Positions 52,326 to 61,520 of a stretch of 64,000 nt of DNA are shown here, in pieces; the first letter of the stretch is position 1; each line of letters starts with the position of its first letter. The notes beneath the pieces were generated by a model that worked only from the letters and a program-made list of their open reading frames with translations, was not told the DNA's origin and ran no database searches. The DNA comes from Peptoclostridium acidaminophilum DSM 3953 (lineage in GTDB: Bacteria; Bacillota; Clostridia; Peptostreptococcales; Peptostreptococcaceae). Both the position numbers and the translations under genes were made by a program. The stretch is taken from NCBI RefSeq assembly GCF_000597865.1, contig NZ_CP007453.1, forward strand, positions 620,001 to 684,000. Reading direction: 5' to 3'.

Positions 52326-54587
52326 TTAGATTTCTCTTATGGTAATCTTTCCATCCTCAAGCTCCACACTGACGCTAGAGCCATCCTTTATAATGCCCTT
52401 CAGGTACTTCTCGGCTATGTCGTCTTCTATATGGCTTTGAATAGTCCTTCTAAGAGGCCTTGCACCGTATTTGTCGCTGTAGCCCTTTTCAAGAATAAAG
52501 TCTTTGGCAGCATCAGACACACTTATTGTAATGCCTTTTTCACCGGCTTCCTCCTTGACCTCGGAAAGCATCAGGTCTACTATTTTTCTGAGCTCCTCTC
52601 TGGTTAGCGAGTTGAATACGACTACCTCGTCAACCCTATTAAGGAACTCGGGCCTGAAGGTCTCCCGCAGAGCATTATTCACCTTCTCCTCGAGCGCATC
52701 GTAGCCGTCGTGCCCAAAGCCTATTCCAAGAGATTTTGTGTCAGTGCCGGCATTTGACGTCATTACTATAACGGTGTTTTCGAAGAATACAGTCCTGCCC
52801 TGGCTGTCTGTTAGCCTTCCGTCCTCAAGTATCTGCAGCAGCATGTTGAACACGTCGGGATGCGCCTTTTCTATCTCGTCAAGAAGTATCACCGAATAGG
52901 GCTTTCTTCTGACTTTTTCAGTGAGCTGTCCTCCCTGGTCATAGCCGATGTACCCCGGAGGCGCACCAATGAGCTTGGAAACCGTGTGCTTTTCCATGTA
53001 CTCCGACATGTCAAGTCTTATCATAGCCTCCTCGCTTCCAAAGAGCTCGCTCGACAGCGCCCTTACAAGTTCGGTCTTTCCTACGCCTGTAGGTCCAACG
53101 AATATGAAGGACGCCGGTTTTTTCTTTTTCCTAAAGCCCGACCTGTTTCGCCTTATGGCTTTCGAAACCAGGCTTATGGCCTTGGACTGCCCTATTACTC
53201 TCCTTCCGAGGCTCTCCTCGAGCTCGAGAAGCTTCATCGACTCTTCCTTAGTTATCTTCTTTACAGGAATCTTGGTCCAGGACTCAATAACATGCGCCAC
53301 ATCCTCTATGCTCACCTGGAACGCCGATGTATCCGACTGTATCCCGTCTATTTTTTCCTGGATTTCTATCTCGTGCATCTTGATTTTCGCCGCTGTCTCA
53401 TAGTCATCCCTCGAGGCCGCGTCTTCCTTCTTGCTCTGAACCTCGACGAGTTCCCGCTTTAGCTTGTCCAGGTCCTTTTGAAGGTTGTTCCTCAGGTTGA
53501 CCATCGAGCCGGCCTCGTCTATTACGTCTATAGCCTTGTCCGGAAGGTACCTGTCGGTAATGTACCTTTCCGAAAGCCTTGCGGCGGCCTCGATCACCTC
53601 GTCAGATATAGTTACGCTGTGGAACTTTTCGTAGTAGTCCCTCACGCCCTTTAGTATCTCTATGGTGTCCTCCACGGAAGGCTCGTCCACCATTACGGGC
53701 TGGAAGCGCCTCTCTAGCGCCGAGTCCTTTTCGATGTGCTTCCTGTACTCGTCTATGGTCGTAGCTCCGATTATGTGGACTTCTCCCTTGGCAAGCGCTG
53801 GCTTTAGTATGTTGGCCGCGTTCATCACGCCGCCCTGGACCTCTCCTGCGCCAACTATGTTGTGTATCTCGTCTATCACAAGTATTATGTTCCTGCTCTG
53901 GCTGGCTTCCTTTATTATCTCCTTCATCCTGCCCTCGAATTGGCCGCGAAACTGCGTTCCCGCTACTATGGCAGTCAGATCAAGCAGATATACCTGGGCG
54001 CTAAGGAGCCTTGACGGAACCTTTTTCTGAGCTATCCTCACTGCCAGGCCTTCTGCTATGGCGGTCTTTCCAACTCCGGCCTCTCCTATGAGCACGGGAT
54101 TGTTCTTGTTCCTTCTGTTTAGTATCTGGATGACCCTGTTGATTTCAGCTTCTCTTCCTATTACTCTGTCGACAAGTCCTTCCTTGGCCTTGTCGGTAAG
54201 GTTTGTGCCGAATTTTTCAAGGTATTTGAGCTTTTTCCTGGAGCTTTTCTGCTCCTTTTCGTCTTCAGCCGCCTGGGCTCCTGCGAACTCCTCATCTGCT
54301 TCATCGTCTTCAGACTCAGGGAAAGAGCCGTTCATCATTTTCATTATCGCCTCGTCGGGGTCTGTTGAGTCCATGTCCATGTTCTCGAACATCTCCCCCA
54401 TCTGCTTCGAAAGGTTGTCCATGTCCTCGGGAGTCATTCCTGACTGCTTCATAAGCTCATCCATGACTGAAATCCCCAGCTCCTTGGCGCAGCTCATGCA
54501 GTAGCCTTCTAGCACAGGCTTGCCGTCTTTGAGCTTCTGTGTGAAAACAACGGCTACATTCTTTTTGCATTTTGAACACATCTTCAT
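52326..54587 (-). CDS. clpE: ATP-dependent Clp protease ATP-binding subunit ClpE-type
   Basis: HSP100 unfoldase of 753 residues. The N-terminus has the ClpE zinc finger (Cys4, Cys7, Cys30, Cys33) instead of the ClpC N-domain, then an acidic linker (70-120). AAA-1 Walker A is GEAGVGKT at about 168-175, a UVR-like coiled coil lies near 390-430 (RDDYETAAKIKMHEIEIQ), and AAA-2 has GPTGVGKT and arginine fingers. It should feed stressed proteins to ClpP and is usually under CtsR control; no clear CtsR box (GGTCAAANANRGTCAAA) was found upstream. Confidence 0.92.
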   Translation of the reverse strand: MKMCSKCKKNVAVVFTQKLKDGKPVLEGYCMSCAKELGISVMDELMKQSGMTPEDMDNLSKQMGEMFENMDMDSTDPDEAIMKMMNGSFPESEDDEADEEFAGAQAAEDEKEQKSSRKKLKYLEKFGTNLTDKAKEGLVDRVIGREAEINRVIQILNRRNKNNPVLIGEAGVGKTAIAEGLAVRIAQKKVPSRLLSAQVYLLDLTAIVAGTQFRGQFEGRMKEIIKEASQSRNIILVIDEIHNIVGAGEVQGGVMNAANILKPALAKGEVHIIGATTIDEYRKHIEKDSALERRFQPVMVDEPSVEDTIEILKGVRDYYEKFHSVTISDEVIEAAARLSERYITDRYLPDKAIDVIDEAGSMVNLRNNLQKDLDKLKRELVEVQSKKEDAASRDDYETAAKIKMHEIEIQEKIDGIQSDTSAFQVSIEDVAHVIESWTKIPVKKITKEESMKLLELEESLGRRVIGQSKAISLVSKAIRRNRSGFRKKKKPASFIFVGPTGVGKTELVRALSSELFGSEEAMIRLDMSEYMEKHTVSKLIGAPPGYIGYDQGGQLTEKVRRKPYSVILLDEIEKAHPDVFNMLLQILEDGRLTDSQGRTVFFENTVIVMTSNAGTDTKSLGIGFGHDGYDALEEKVNNALRETFRPEFLNRVDEVVVFNSLTREELRKIVDLMLSEVKEEAGEKGITISVSDAAKDFILEKGYSDKYGARPLRRTIQSHIEDDIAEKYLKGIIKDGSSVSVELEDGKITIREI

Positions 54588-54734
54588 ATATTAATCATCT
54601 CCATATAGTATCAGAAACATTGACTCATTCTTACAACCTGCAAAATTTGCACGATTTCTTTTCGTACCATTTTGCAGCTATATGCGAATCACATAATTCA
54701 TCAGGCATATTTCATTTTGATGCTTCCATATATA

Positions 54735-54761
54735 ATTATATCACAATTATACGAATGTCAA
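54735..54761 (-). promoter_or_regulatory. Promoter candidate for clpE
   Basis: TTGACA and TATAAT, both perfect hexamers, with only 15 bases between them, about 150 bases before the start. Spacing is short, so activity is uncertain. Confidence 0.4.
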
Positions 54762-54782
54762 TTATACATATTTTTACATAAT

Positions 54783-54808
54783 AAAAAAGACGGCCAAAGA
54801 CCGTCTTT
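54783..54808 (-). terminator. Terminator after the nitroreductase gene
   Basis: AAAGACGG / CCGTCTTT stem with a 7-base loop followed by TTTTTT (minus strand); adjacent to the stop. Confidence 0.8.
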
Positions 54809-54815
54809 AAATGTC

Positions 54816-55319
54816 CTACCACTGATTGTAGTGTACTTTGCTTGAATCGAACCTGTCCACAAACACGTTGCATTCATCCTCGAAATATCCAACTGGGACT
54901 ACGCCAAAAGGCATTATGTTCTCAGGAAGGTCGAAGTAGTCTATCATAAAATCCATTCTCGCCTCCACTGGAGCAACTCCAAGCCAGACGGCTTCAAGCC
55001 CCTGGTTAGTGGCTTCCAAAAGCATATTCTGGACTGCCGCCGCCATATCCTGGTGCCAGTTGTCAGGGGAAAACAGCTTCCGCATGTCGGTTAGAACTAC
55101 CACGGCGCACGACGAATCCTTAAGCACCTCTAAATGTTCCTCCATCGCAGAAATCTCGCTTAGCACCTTCTTGTCCTTTACTACTATGAACTCCCACGGC
55201 TGCTCACTGCCTGCATAATTCGTCTGCATTGCAGCTCTAAGCAGCTTTTCAACCTTGTCTTCTTCAACTTCTCTTTCGATAAATTCCCTTCCGCTTCTTT
55301 TCGTGAAAATATTTTCCAT
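54816..55319 (-). CDS. Nitroreductase family protein
   Basis: FMN-dependent oxidoreductase of 167 residues. Typical features: start IFTKRSGREF, FMN-binding AMQTNYAGSEQPWEFIVV, AAAVQNMLLEATNQGLEAVWLGV, and VVPVGY near the end. Substrate unknown; homologues often reduce quinones or nitro compounds. ATG at 55319 follows GGCGGAAAG; the frame extends five codons further upstream. Monocistronic. Confidence 0.9.
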   Translation of the reverse strand: MENIFTKRSGREFIEREVEEDKVEKLLRAAMQTNYAGSEQPWEFIVVKDKKVLSEISAMEEHLEVLKDSSCAVVVLTDMRKLFSPDNWHQDMAAAVQNMLLEATNQGLEAVWLGVAPVEARMDFMIDYFDLPENIMPFGVVPVGYFEDECNVFVDRFDSSKVHYNQW

Positions 55320-55386
55320 TGTCTTTCCGCCTTTCATCATATGTTGTAATTAGACTTAATTTATGATGCATCTATAGTATCATGCA

Positions 55387-56196
55387 CTATCCTTTTCCAG
55401 TTATCTCAACAAGCGTTATCTGACTTCTGTTCATGAATCGAACAGGAAGCCTGCTCACACCAACTCCGCTGTCTATGTAGAGTTGTTTGCCGCCTTCAAG
55501 CTCGTATATTCCTTTTTGATACTTTGGAAAAAAGCCCTGGTTCGGAGCTATGATAGCTCCTATAAACGGCAGCCTGACCTGCCCTCCGTGCGTATGACCG
55601 CTGAGTATAAGATCGCTTTTTAGCTTCTCGCCTTCTTTGATTATGTTGGGTGAGTGCGAAAGCAGTATTGTGTAGCGCGTTTCATCTATGCCTTCGAAAG
55701 CCTTGGCGGAATCGCTGTGCCTTGTATCATAGTCATCAACTCCGCAGATGTTGATTTTAATGTCTCCGATTATGATGCTTTCATTGCGGTTGTTTAACAC
55801 CTTGACTCCCCGGGACTCGAGCTCGGCTGCAAGCCTCCTGGCGCCCATCGCGTTAGCCCATTCGTGGTTACCGCTGACAAAATACACCATGTCGCAAATA
55901 TCAGTAAGTCCTTCCGCAAGTGCAAATATCCTTGTGTATTCATTTGTTGTCATATCTGCAAGGTCCCCGGTTATAACCACTACATCAGGCTTTATCTTTT
56001 CCACATAATCAAGCACCTGATCATTGGAATTAGCGTTGTGGTAGTCCGATATCTGGACTATTTTCAGCTTTTCACCGGCACTGAGTTTTTCGCTTTCAAA
56101 TGCCACGCTGTTTAATGCAACAAATTTGACCTCATAAAATATATCTCCCAGAAGCAGGAGCACAGCAAGAATAAGCACAATTATTCTTTTGTTCAA
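55387..56196 (-). CDS. Metallophosphoesterase, membrane-anchored
   Basis: Protein of 269 residues with one N-terminal helix (IIVLILAVLLLLGDIFYEV). The calcineurin-like metal site is complete: ISDYHNANS, GDLADM, GNHEWA, LLSHSPN and LSGHTHGGQVRLP. It resembles YkuE/YaeI phosphodiesterases that act on lipid or nucleotide substrates at the membrane. Start is probably TTG 56196 after AGGGGC. Alone on its strand. Confidence 0.92.
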   Translation of the reverse strand: MNKRIIVLILAVLLLLGDIFYEVKFVALNSVAFESEKLSAGEKLKIVQISDYHNANSNDQVLDYVEKIKPDVVVITGDLADMTTNEYTRIFALAEGLTDICDMVYFVSGNHEWANAMGARRLAAELESRGVKVLNNRNESIIIGDIKINICGVDDYDTRHSDSAKAFEGIDETRYTILLSHSPNIIKEGEKLKSDLILSGHTHGGQVRLPFIGAIIAPNQGFFPKYQKGIYELEGGKQLYIDSGVGVSRLPVRFMNRSQITLVEITGKG

Positions 56197-56382
56197 ATTC
56201 TATTGCCCCTTTCAAAATTCAAGGCGAGGCTCCAAATCCAAGCAGCCACCTGCACAATCCCGGTTAGGAAGCATGCAATCAAAGTGCAATCGATACGGCA
56301 TTCAAAAAAACAGGTATACTTTGATTATACCAAAAGATCTCCACTTTTTCCACGCCTTAAATAGTATTTCAAATCCGGCACA

Positions 56383-56955
56383 CTACTCAACATTCACAGA
56401 GGAATGCATGAGATTAACGTTTTCCGGATTCAGAATCTCAGTTCCTTCAAAGCCGTCCTTATCCGCGTCGTATTCAAAATCCATAACCTGGAGGCTCGCA
56501 GAGCCAGGCTGAATTGTTGTTATATGGAGCTTTGAATCGCTTCCGGCTGTATATGCCCAGTACTTTATCTCGCCAAGCTGCACATAGCCCTCAAACAGGA
56601 CGTACTCTTTGCCTTCTCCCCTTACTGTCAGCAGCCAGTTTTGTCCGTCATCCCACATTATGCTGCCGCTTTGGTCCCTTTGCGCGGCTGTGAACATCTG
56701 CACATATTCCATCTGTCCGTCGCCCTCTATGTCTATTTCAAATTCGTCAAGAAGAGTCAGCTCGTTTGTGTCTCTAAGCTCTCTTGAGGCTTCTATGAAC
56801 TTCGTCACCTTTTTAGTCTGTCCGTTATTTTCTGTCTGCTGAGGCTGCTTGGTGTCAGGCTTTTCCGGATCTGGATTCATGCAGCCTACCGACAGCACGA
56901 GCGTCAGCATCGCCAAAGACATCATCATAACTGTTTTTCTGGAAAATAATTTCAT
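56383..56955 (-). CDS. Lipoprotein of unknown function
   Basis: Secreted lipoprotein of 190 residues, lipobox LSVGC. After a Pro/Lys/Gln linker the body is a small domain with FEIDIEGDGQMEYVQMF and YDADKDGFEGTEI, segments with repeated Asp/Gly that look like Ca2+-loops or a FG-GAP-like strand set. No family could be named. AGGTATATACAA precedes the ATG (GGAGG seven bases back). Confidence 0.75.
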   Translation of the reverse strand: MKLFSRKTVMMMSLAMLTLVLSVGCMNPDPEKPDTKQPQQTENNGQTKKVTKFIEASRELRDTNELTLLDEFEIDIEGDGQMEYVQMFTAAQRDQSGSIMWDDGQNWLLTVRGEGKEYVLFEGYVQLGEIKYWAYTAGSDSKLHITTIQPGSASLQVMDFEYDADKDGFEGTEILNPENVNLMHSSVNVE

Positions 56956-57033
56956 TTGTATATACCTCCGATTTTTTCACATTGCAATTCTATATTACCC
57001 AAGCTACAGCAGAGTACACAAGTTTAAAATATA

Positions 57034-57116
57034 ACAAAAAACCGCACATCCTTTAGAGGCCCTCCTTTGGATACGAAAATCCAATTTACGGAACGCTCCT
57101 CCTTGGGCATGCGGTT
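57034..57116 (-). terminator. Long structured terminator-like element
   Basis: AACCGCA / TGCGGTT close a loop of about 63 bases that holds a TTGGAT/ATCCAA hairpin and, on the transcribed strand, two AAGGAGG copies; a T-run follows the outer stem. It lies just past the stop of the membrane protein gene at 57129. Confidence 0.6.
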
Positions 57117-57128
57117 GAAGAATCTGTA

Positions 57129-57782
57129 TTAAGCTGCTTTTTGAGCTGATTTTTTCGCGAATGCCAGTATCCCTCCAAGCGCTATCGAGAGCATTGCAGC
57201 CATAAGCACCCTGTATTCCGGGGGCAGCATGAAAGTTATGGTGTGCGCCGGTATCCAAAACAGCGGGACGGTCTTTACAAGCACGAAGGATATGAATCCA
57301 TTCCAGTCTATCCTTTTCACTACGTCTCCAAGCGAAACGTCCCCGTCTCTTTCATGCTTGAGGTCGATGTATGTGTCTGTAACCCTGTGGAAAGCCATCA
57401 TGGTAGGTGCGAACGTCAGATTCATAAGCGAGCTTACAAAAAAGGCGAACAGGAATGTAGAGTCTCCGCCCGGCAGAAGACCTTTTTGAAGCGCACCTTT
57501 TATTCCTGTGGCAAACACATCGAACACAAGGACTATGGCCATACCCAGGAATCCCCAGATTGCAGCCCTTGGCAGTATGCCGTGAGGTATGCTCCAGTCG
57601 CTTGTCGCTATCCTTATTGCAAGCAGTTCTCCCATTGTTGCAAGTATGAAGAATTTAATGAATCCGCTTATGAACGGGTGGGCGCCCGTGAATTTTATGA
57701 ATATTTCGTGCGTAGCAGGGGTTAGAAGGAATGCAACTACTGCCGCCAGCACTCCAGCCCATATAAAATCGCCTTTTTTCAA
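57129..57782 (-). CDS. Membrane protein of unknown function, Mpv17-like pattern
   Basis: Integral membrane protein of 217 residues with about six hydrophobic helices. The middle WGFLGMAIVLVFDVFATG and the C-terminal DWNGFISFVLVKTVPLFWIP recall Mpv17/PMP22-type bacterial proteins, but this is weak. TTG 57782 is the likely start, seven bases after GAAGGAGG; earlier in-frame codons are upstream of that site. It follows iorB on the same strand but two terminators lie between. Confidence 0.6.
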   Translation of the reverse strand: MKKGDFIWAGVLAAVVAFLLTPATHEIFIKFTGAHPFISGFIKFFILATMGELLAIRIATSDWSIPHGILPRAAIWGFLGMAIVLVFDVFATGIKGALQKGLLPGGDSTFLFAFFVSSLMNLTFAPTMMAFHRVTDTYIDLKHERDGDVSLGDVVKRIDWNGFISFVLVKTVPLFWIPAHTITFMLPPEYRVLMAAMLSIALGGILAFAKKSAQKAA

Positions 57783-57851
57783 AATTATGCCTCCTTCGTA
57801 TATTATCGACAAAAATCATTTGAAAGTTATGTGGTTGTCTTTAATTTTTGC

Positions 57852-57898
57852 AAAAGAATCCCCGATCCTTATAGATAGAAGTAACAGGACCAGGGATT
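57852..57898 (-). terminator. Terminator downstream of iorB (second)
   Basis: AATCCC / GGGATT stem with inner GGTCCT/AGGATC pairs and TTTT after it on the minus strand. Confidence 0.65.
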
Positions 57899-57921
57899 TG
57901 ACTTTGATATATTAATAAACC

Positions 57922-57976
57922 TTTGAGTAAGCCCGGAGCAGCCGCATAAGGCTGTGGCTGGCCAGGCTCACTCAAA
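57922..57976 (-). terminator. Terminator or stem-loop downstream of iorB (first)
   Basis: TTTGAGT / ACTCAAA outer stem with inner GCC/GGC and GCAGCC/GGCTGT pairs; about 40 bases past the iorB stop. With 57852-57898 it closes the ptb-iorA-iorB operon. Confidence 0.7.
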
Positions 57977-58012
57977 TTTGTGGTTTACAATGGCCGCTAA
58001 TTCACTATATTT

Positions 58013-58621
58013 CTATACGCCGACTTCTTCCTTCACTTCAGAAGCCACTAGCTCCATTCCCTTGTTTATGGCCTTAAGGTTGAGATCTACGAATCTTGGC
58101 TTGACAGTCTGCTCTACCATCTTGTCCCAGTCTACGCCTTCAACACCCATAGCCTTTATAAGTCCGCCAAGAAGCACTATGTTCTGTGCCTTTATGTTTC
58201 CAAGCTCCATTGCTTCTTTCGCAGCATCGATAACATATATGTTTTCAACTGTAGCCTCCAGCTTTTCCATCACTCCATCAGGATAAGCCTCCGCTCCCGA
58301 TATCACAGTAGCAGATGGTATCTCGTAGTTGTTTACAACGAGAGCGCCGCCCGGCTTGAGATACTCGAGCCATCTTACAGCCTCCACCTTTTCAAAAGCG
58401 ACCATGACGTCAGCAGAGCCTTTTCCTATTATAGGAGAGTCTACCTTATCGCCGTATCTAACCTGAGTTGTAACGCTTCCTCCCCTTTGGGCCATGCCGT
58501 GAACCTCTGACATTTTAACATCAAAGCCAGCCTCTATAAGACCACTTGACAATATCTGGGAAGCAAGTATTATCCCTTGTCCTCCAACTCCAACAAGCAG
58601 AACACTTTTAACATTTGACAT
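58013..58621 (-). CDS. iorB: Indolepyruvate:ferredoxin oxidoreductase beta subunit
   Basis: Gamma/beta-type subunit of 202 residues that pairs with IorA to oxidise aryl pyruvates to aryl-acetyl-CoA, CO2 and reduced ferredoxin. The N-terminus VLLVGVGGQGIILASQIL and EVHGMAQRGGSVTTQVRYG are hallmarks of the pyruvate/ketoisovalerate oxidoreductase gamma domain. ATG at 58621 directly follows the iorA stop, with AGGTGA before it, so the two are coupled. Complete length. Confidence 0.95.
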   Translation of the reverse strand: MSNVKSVLLVGVGGQGIILASQILSSGLIEAGFDVKMSEVHGMAQRGGSVTTQVRYGDKVDSPIIGKGSADVMVAFEKVEAVRWLEYLKPGGALVVNNYEIPSATVISGAEAYPDGVMEKLEATVENIYVIDAAKEAMELGNIKAQNIVLLGGLIKAMGVEGVDWDKMVEQTVKPRFVDLNLKAINKGMELVASEVKEEVGV

Positions 58622-58622
58622 A

Positions 58623-60401
58623 TTATTCACCTACCCTTTCTATTGCTTCAAATGGACAAATCTGAGCACAAACCGAGCATCCTACGCACATGTCAGGATC
58701 TATCTTGGCATATTTATCGAAAGACAGGGCCGGACATCCCGACTTGAGACAAAGCTTGCAGGATTTGCACTTGTCTTCGTTTACCTTGTACTTCTTGAGT
58801 TCGCAGCCGAATTCACTCTTGTCCTCCTGCGAGAATTTCTTGAGCACGCAAGGCCATCTAGTTATAACCACTGAAGGACCGTCGAATTCAAGCGCCTTCT
58901 TAAGAGCCGCATCTGTCTCCTTCAGGTTGAGCGGATTTACAATCTGTATGTCTTCAACGCCAAGAGCCTTAACAAGGTTAGGTATGTTTATAGCTATTGT
59001 CTTGTCTCCCATCAGAGTGTATCCGGTTCCCGGATTTTCCTGGTGTCCTGTCATGCCTGTTATCCTGTTGTCTAGTATTACAGTTACAGTGTTGCCTTTG
59101 TTGTATACAACGTCAACAAGAGAGTTCATGCCTGTATGGAAGAATGTGGAGTCGCCTATTACCGAAACGACCTTCTTGTCTTCGCCCGCCTGTTTGAACG
59201 CCTTGGCCGCGCCGTGGCCTGTTGAAATCGAGCCTCCCATGCACACGCATGTGTCCATCGAATTAAGCGGCTGAGTAAAGCCCAGCGTGTAGCAGCCTAT
59301 GTCACCCGTTACCATTACATTCTTTATCTTCGAAAGCGAATAGAAAAGCCCTCTGTGCGGACAGCCAGCGCAAAGTGTCGGCGGTCTTTTTATAATCGAG
59401 TCATGGAGATTGTCAAGGCCTTCTATTGTCCTTATTTCCCTGCCAAGCAGAGCCTTTGCGATTATGTCCGGGTTAAGCTCTCCCACGTTAGGAATTAGCT
59501 CCTTGCCTATGCATTTGATGCCTCTTGCCTTGATCTGCTCTTCCATATAAGGCTCAAGCTCTTCTATAACATAAAGAGTTTCAACTTCTTTGGCAAAAGC
59601 CTCTATCATCTTGAAAGGAAGCGGATTAGTAAAGCCTATCTTGAGATATGAAGCCGTGTTTCCGAATACTTCCTTAGCGTACTGGTATGATATTCCCGAA
59701 GTTATTATTCCTATCTTCTTGTCGTTCATCTCAACAGTGTTCAGCGGAGAATTGTTGCTGTACTCTTCGAGTCTGGCAAGTCTTTCTTCAAGAGTAACAT
59801 GGAGAACCTTTGCATGCGCTGGAGCCGCCAGGAACTTGCCTACGTTCTTGACGTAAGGCTTCTTGGCAACCTCTGTTCTCTCCCCAAGCTCAACAAGCGT
59901 CTTTGAGTGGCATACCCTTGTTGTAACCCTGAAAAGCACAGGCACGTCGTACTCTTCCGAAACCCTAAGAGCCTCTTTTATATAGTCCTTCGACTCCTGA
60001 GAGTCCGTAGGCTCAACCATAGCCATCTTTCCGAACTTGGCAAAATATCTGTTGTCCTGCTCGTTTTGAGAAGAGTGCATTCCCGGATCATCAGCAGAAA
60101 TGAACACAAAACCCCCGTTTACCCCAAGGTATGCGTAAGTCATTATAGGGTCGGCAGCAACGTTGAGTCCAACGTGCTTCATGGCTGCAAGGCTTCTTGC
60201 GCCCGCCATCGAAGCTCCTATAGCAACCTCCATGGCAACCTTTTCGTTCGGAGACCATTCGCAATATATGTCTTCCTTGTACTGCTCCATATTCTCAAGT
60301 ATCTCAGTCGATGGAGTTCCGGGATATGCTGCCGCAACGTGTCCGCCAGCTTCATAGAACCCTCTCGCTATTGCTTCATTACCAGTAAGCAGTTTTTTCA
60401 T
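58623..60401 (-). CDS. iorA: Indolepyruvate:ferredoxin oxidoreductase alpha subunit
   Basis: TPP- and Fe-S-dependent subunit of 592 residues. The N-terminal domain (ending about 180) binds CoA and substrate; the TPP region has TGDIGCYTLG, CMGGSISTGHGAAKAF and SVIGDSTFFHTGM; the last 55 residues form a 2[4Fe-4S] ferredoxin domain with CKSCKLCLKSGCP and CVGCSVCAQICP. It oxidises indolepyruvate, phenylpyruvate and like acids after transamination, giving reduced ferredoxin for energy conservation. Second gene of the ptb-iorA-iorB operon, 67 bp after ptb. Confidence 0.97.
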   Translation of the reverse strand: MKKLLTGNEAIARGFYEAGGHVAAAYPGTPSTEILENMEQYKEDIYCEWSPNEKVAMEVAIGASMAGARSLAAMKHVGLNVAADPIMTYAYLGVNGGFVFISADDPGMHSSQNEQDNRYFAKFGKMAMVEPTDSQESKDYIKEALRVSEEYDVPVLFRVTTRVCHSKTLVELGERTEVAKKPYVKNVGKFLAAPAHAKVLHVTLEERLARLEEYSNNSPLNTVEMNDKKIGIITSGISYQYAKEVFGNTASYLKIGFTNPLPFKMIEAFAKEVETLYVIEELEPYMEEQIKARGIKCIGKELIPNVGELNPDIIAKALLGREIRTIEGLDNLHDSIIKRPPTLCAGCPHRGLFYSLSKIKNVMVTGDIGCYTLGFTQPLNSMDTCVCMGGSISTGHGAAKAFKQAGEDKKVVSVIGDSTFFHTGMNSLVDVVYNKGNTVTVILDNRITGMTGHQENPGTGYTLMGDKTIAINIPNLVKALGVEDIQIVNPLNLKETDAALKKALEFDGPSVVITRWPCVLKKFSQEDKSEFGCELKKYKVNEDKCKSCKLCLKSGCPALSFDKYAKIDPDMCVGCSVCAQICPFEAIERVGE

Positions 60402-60468
60402 CTACTTTATCCTCCTCAAGGTTTTAAGTGTTAGTTGAGTAAATCCGTATAATCTATTTTTTTACGCT

Positions 60469-61374
60469 TTATTTATTGGCTATTATGGCTCCTAACGCTA
60501 TCGAGAACAGCTTCGACTCGTGAGAATCTGCCCTTGAAACGAGCACAACCGGAGCTTTGGCTCCCATTATTATTCCTGCAGACTTTGCCTCGGCAAGGTA
60601 GGTAAGCGCCTTGCCCACTGCATTTCCAACCTCTATGGTAGGCACCAGGAGTATGTCCGCATCGCCCGCAACCTGGCTCTCAAACTTCTTGATCTGAGCG
60701 GCCTCTTTTGAAATTGCAAGGTCGAAGGCCAAAGGCCCCTCTACAATAACACCTTCACCAAATTCCCCACCGGCAGCCAGCTTGGCTATTGCATCAGCGT
60801 CCACAGTCGACGGCATCTTGTCGCTGACTTTTTCCTTGGCAGCTATGCATGCAGCCTTTACCTGCTCAAGCTCGAATGCTTTTGCAGCCTGCACTGCATT
60901 CTTTAAAATCTTGACCTTCGCATCGAGTTCAGGAGCTATGTTCATGCCGCCGTCAGTTATAAAGAGCAACTTGTGGTACATTTTCGGCTCGTAAACCATG
61001 ACGTGGCTGAGAAGACTGTCTGTTCTAAGACCATATTCCTTGTCGAGCACCGCCTTTAGAAGTATTGACGTATCGAGCAGGCCTTTCATTACAAAATCAG
61101 CAGCTCCCTGCGATACAAGCTTTACAGCCTGCATTGCGGAGTCCGCAAGATCGTCGCCCTTTATGAGCTCTATGCCTTCAAGGCTGAACCCCAGCTCGGC
61201 TGCTATCTTTTCTATCTTATCGACATCGCCCACAAGTATAGGAGTTATGATTCCAGCCTCCTTGGCGTCAAACACTGCATGCAGAACCTCCTTGTCCTCC
61301 GCGGCCGCAACAGCAAGCTTCATTTTAGGAAGCGACTTTACTCTATCGAGCAGTCCTTCAAGAGTCTTTATCAT
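60469..61374 (-). CDS. ptb: Phosphate butyryltransferase-type acyltransferase
   Basis: Converts acyl-CoA and phosphate to acyl-phosphate and CoA; 301 residues. The family reads LAVAAAEDKEVL, FVMKGLLDTSILLKAVLD, GGMNIAPELDAKVKILKNAV and GAKAPVVLVSRADSHESKLFSIALGA, typical of the phosphate acetyl/butyryltransferase group. Being first in an operon with iorAB, its likely substrates are aryl- or branched acyl-CoA, so that a kinase elsewhere can make ATP. ATG at 61374 lies nine bases after GGAGG; GTG six bases earlier is less likely. Driven by a sigma-54 promoter. Confidence 0.92.
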   Translation of the reverse strand: MIKTLEGLLDRVKSLPKMKLAVAAAEDKEVLHAVFDAKEAGIITPILVGDVDKIEKIAAELGFSLEGIELIKGDDLADSAMQAVKLVSQGAADFVMKGLLDTSILLKAVLDKEYGLRTDSLLSHVMVYEPKMYHKLLFITDGGMNIAPELDAKVKILKNAVQAAKAFELEQVKAACIAAKEKVSDKMPSTVDADAIAKLAAGGEFGEGVIVEGPLAFDLAISKEAAQIKKFESQVAGDADILLVPTIEVGNAVGKALTYLAEAKSAGIIMGAKAPVVLVSRADSHESKLFSIALGAIIANK

Positions 61375-61502
61375 AACCACTTTCCTCCTTTTAATATATA
61401 ACCATAGCTTTCCCAGGCCACCGCCTCGTATGAATGGCGTAAGCGCGCTTTGGCATATGCAATTAAACTATGTGTTATATGTATACCCTATGCCAGATAT
61501 AT

Positions 61503-61520
61503 AAGCAACTTCCATGCCAA
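61503..61520 (-). promoter_or_regulatory. Sigma-54 (-24/-12) promoter for ptb-iorA-iorB
   Basis: On the minus strand TTGGCATGGAAGTTGCTT, which fits the sigma-54 consensus YTGGCAYRN4TTGCW with both invariant GG and GC dinucleotides at the right spacing. It lies about 130 bases before the ptb ATG, so transcription starts near 61490. The 380-bp stretch 61375-61754 holds this promoter, the palindrome at 61711-61742 and AT-rich sequence in between. Confidence 0.8.

Noticed and set aside
52860-53462. Plus-strand frame of 200 codons opposite clpE
   Set aside because: Antisense of conserved AAA+ sequence; no ribosome site.
54588-54780. CtsR operator before clpE
   Set aside because: The tandem GGTCAAA heptads are absent; only promoter-like hexamers are visible.
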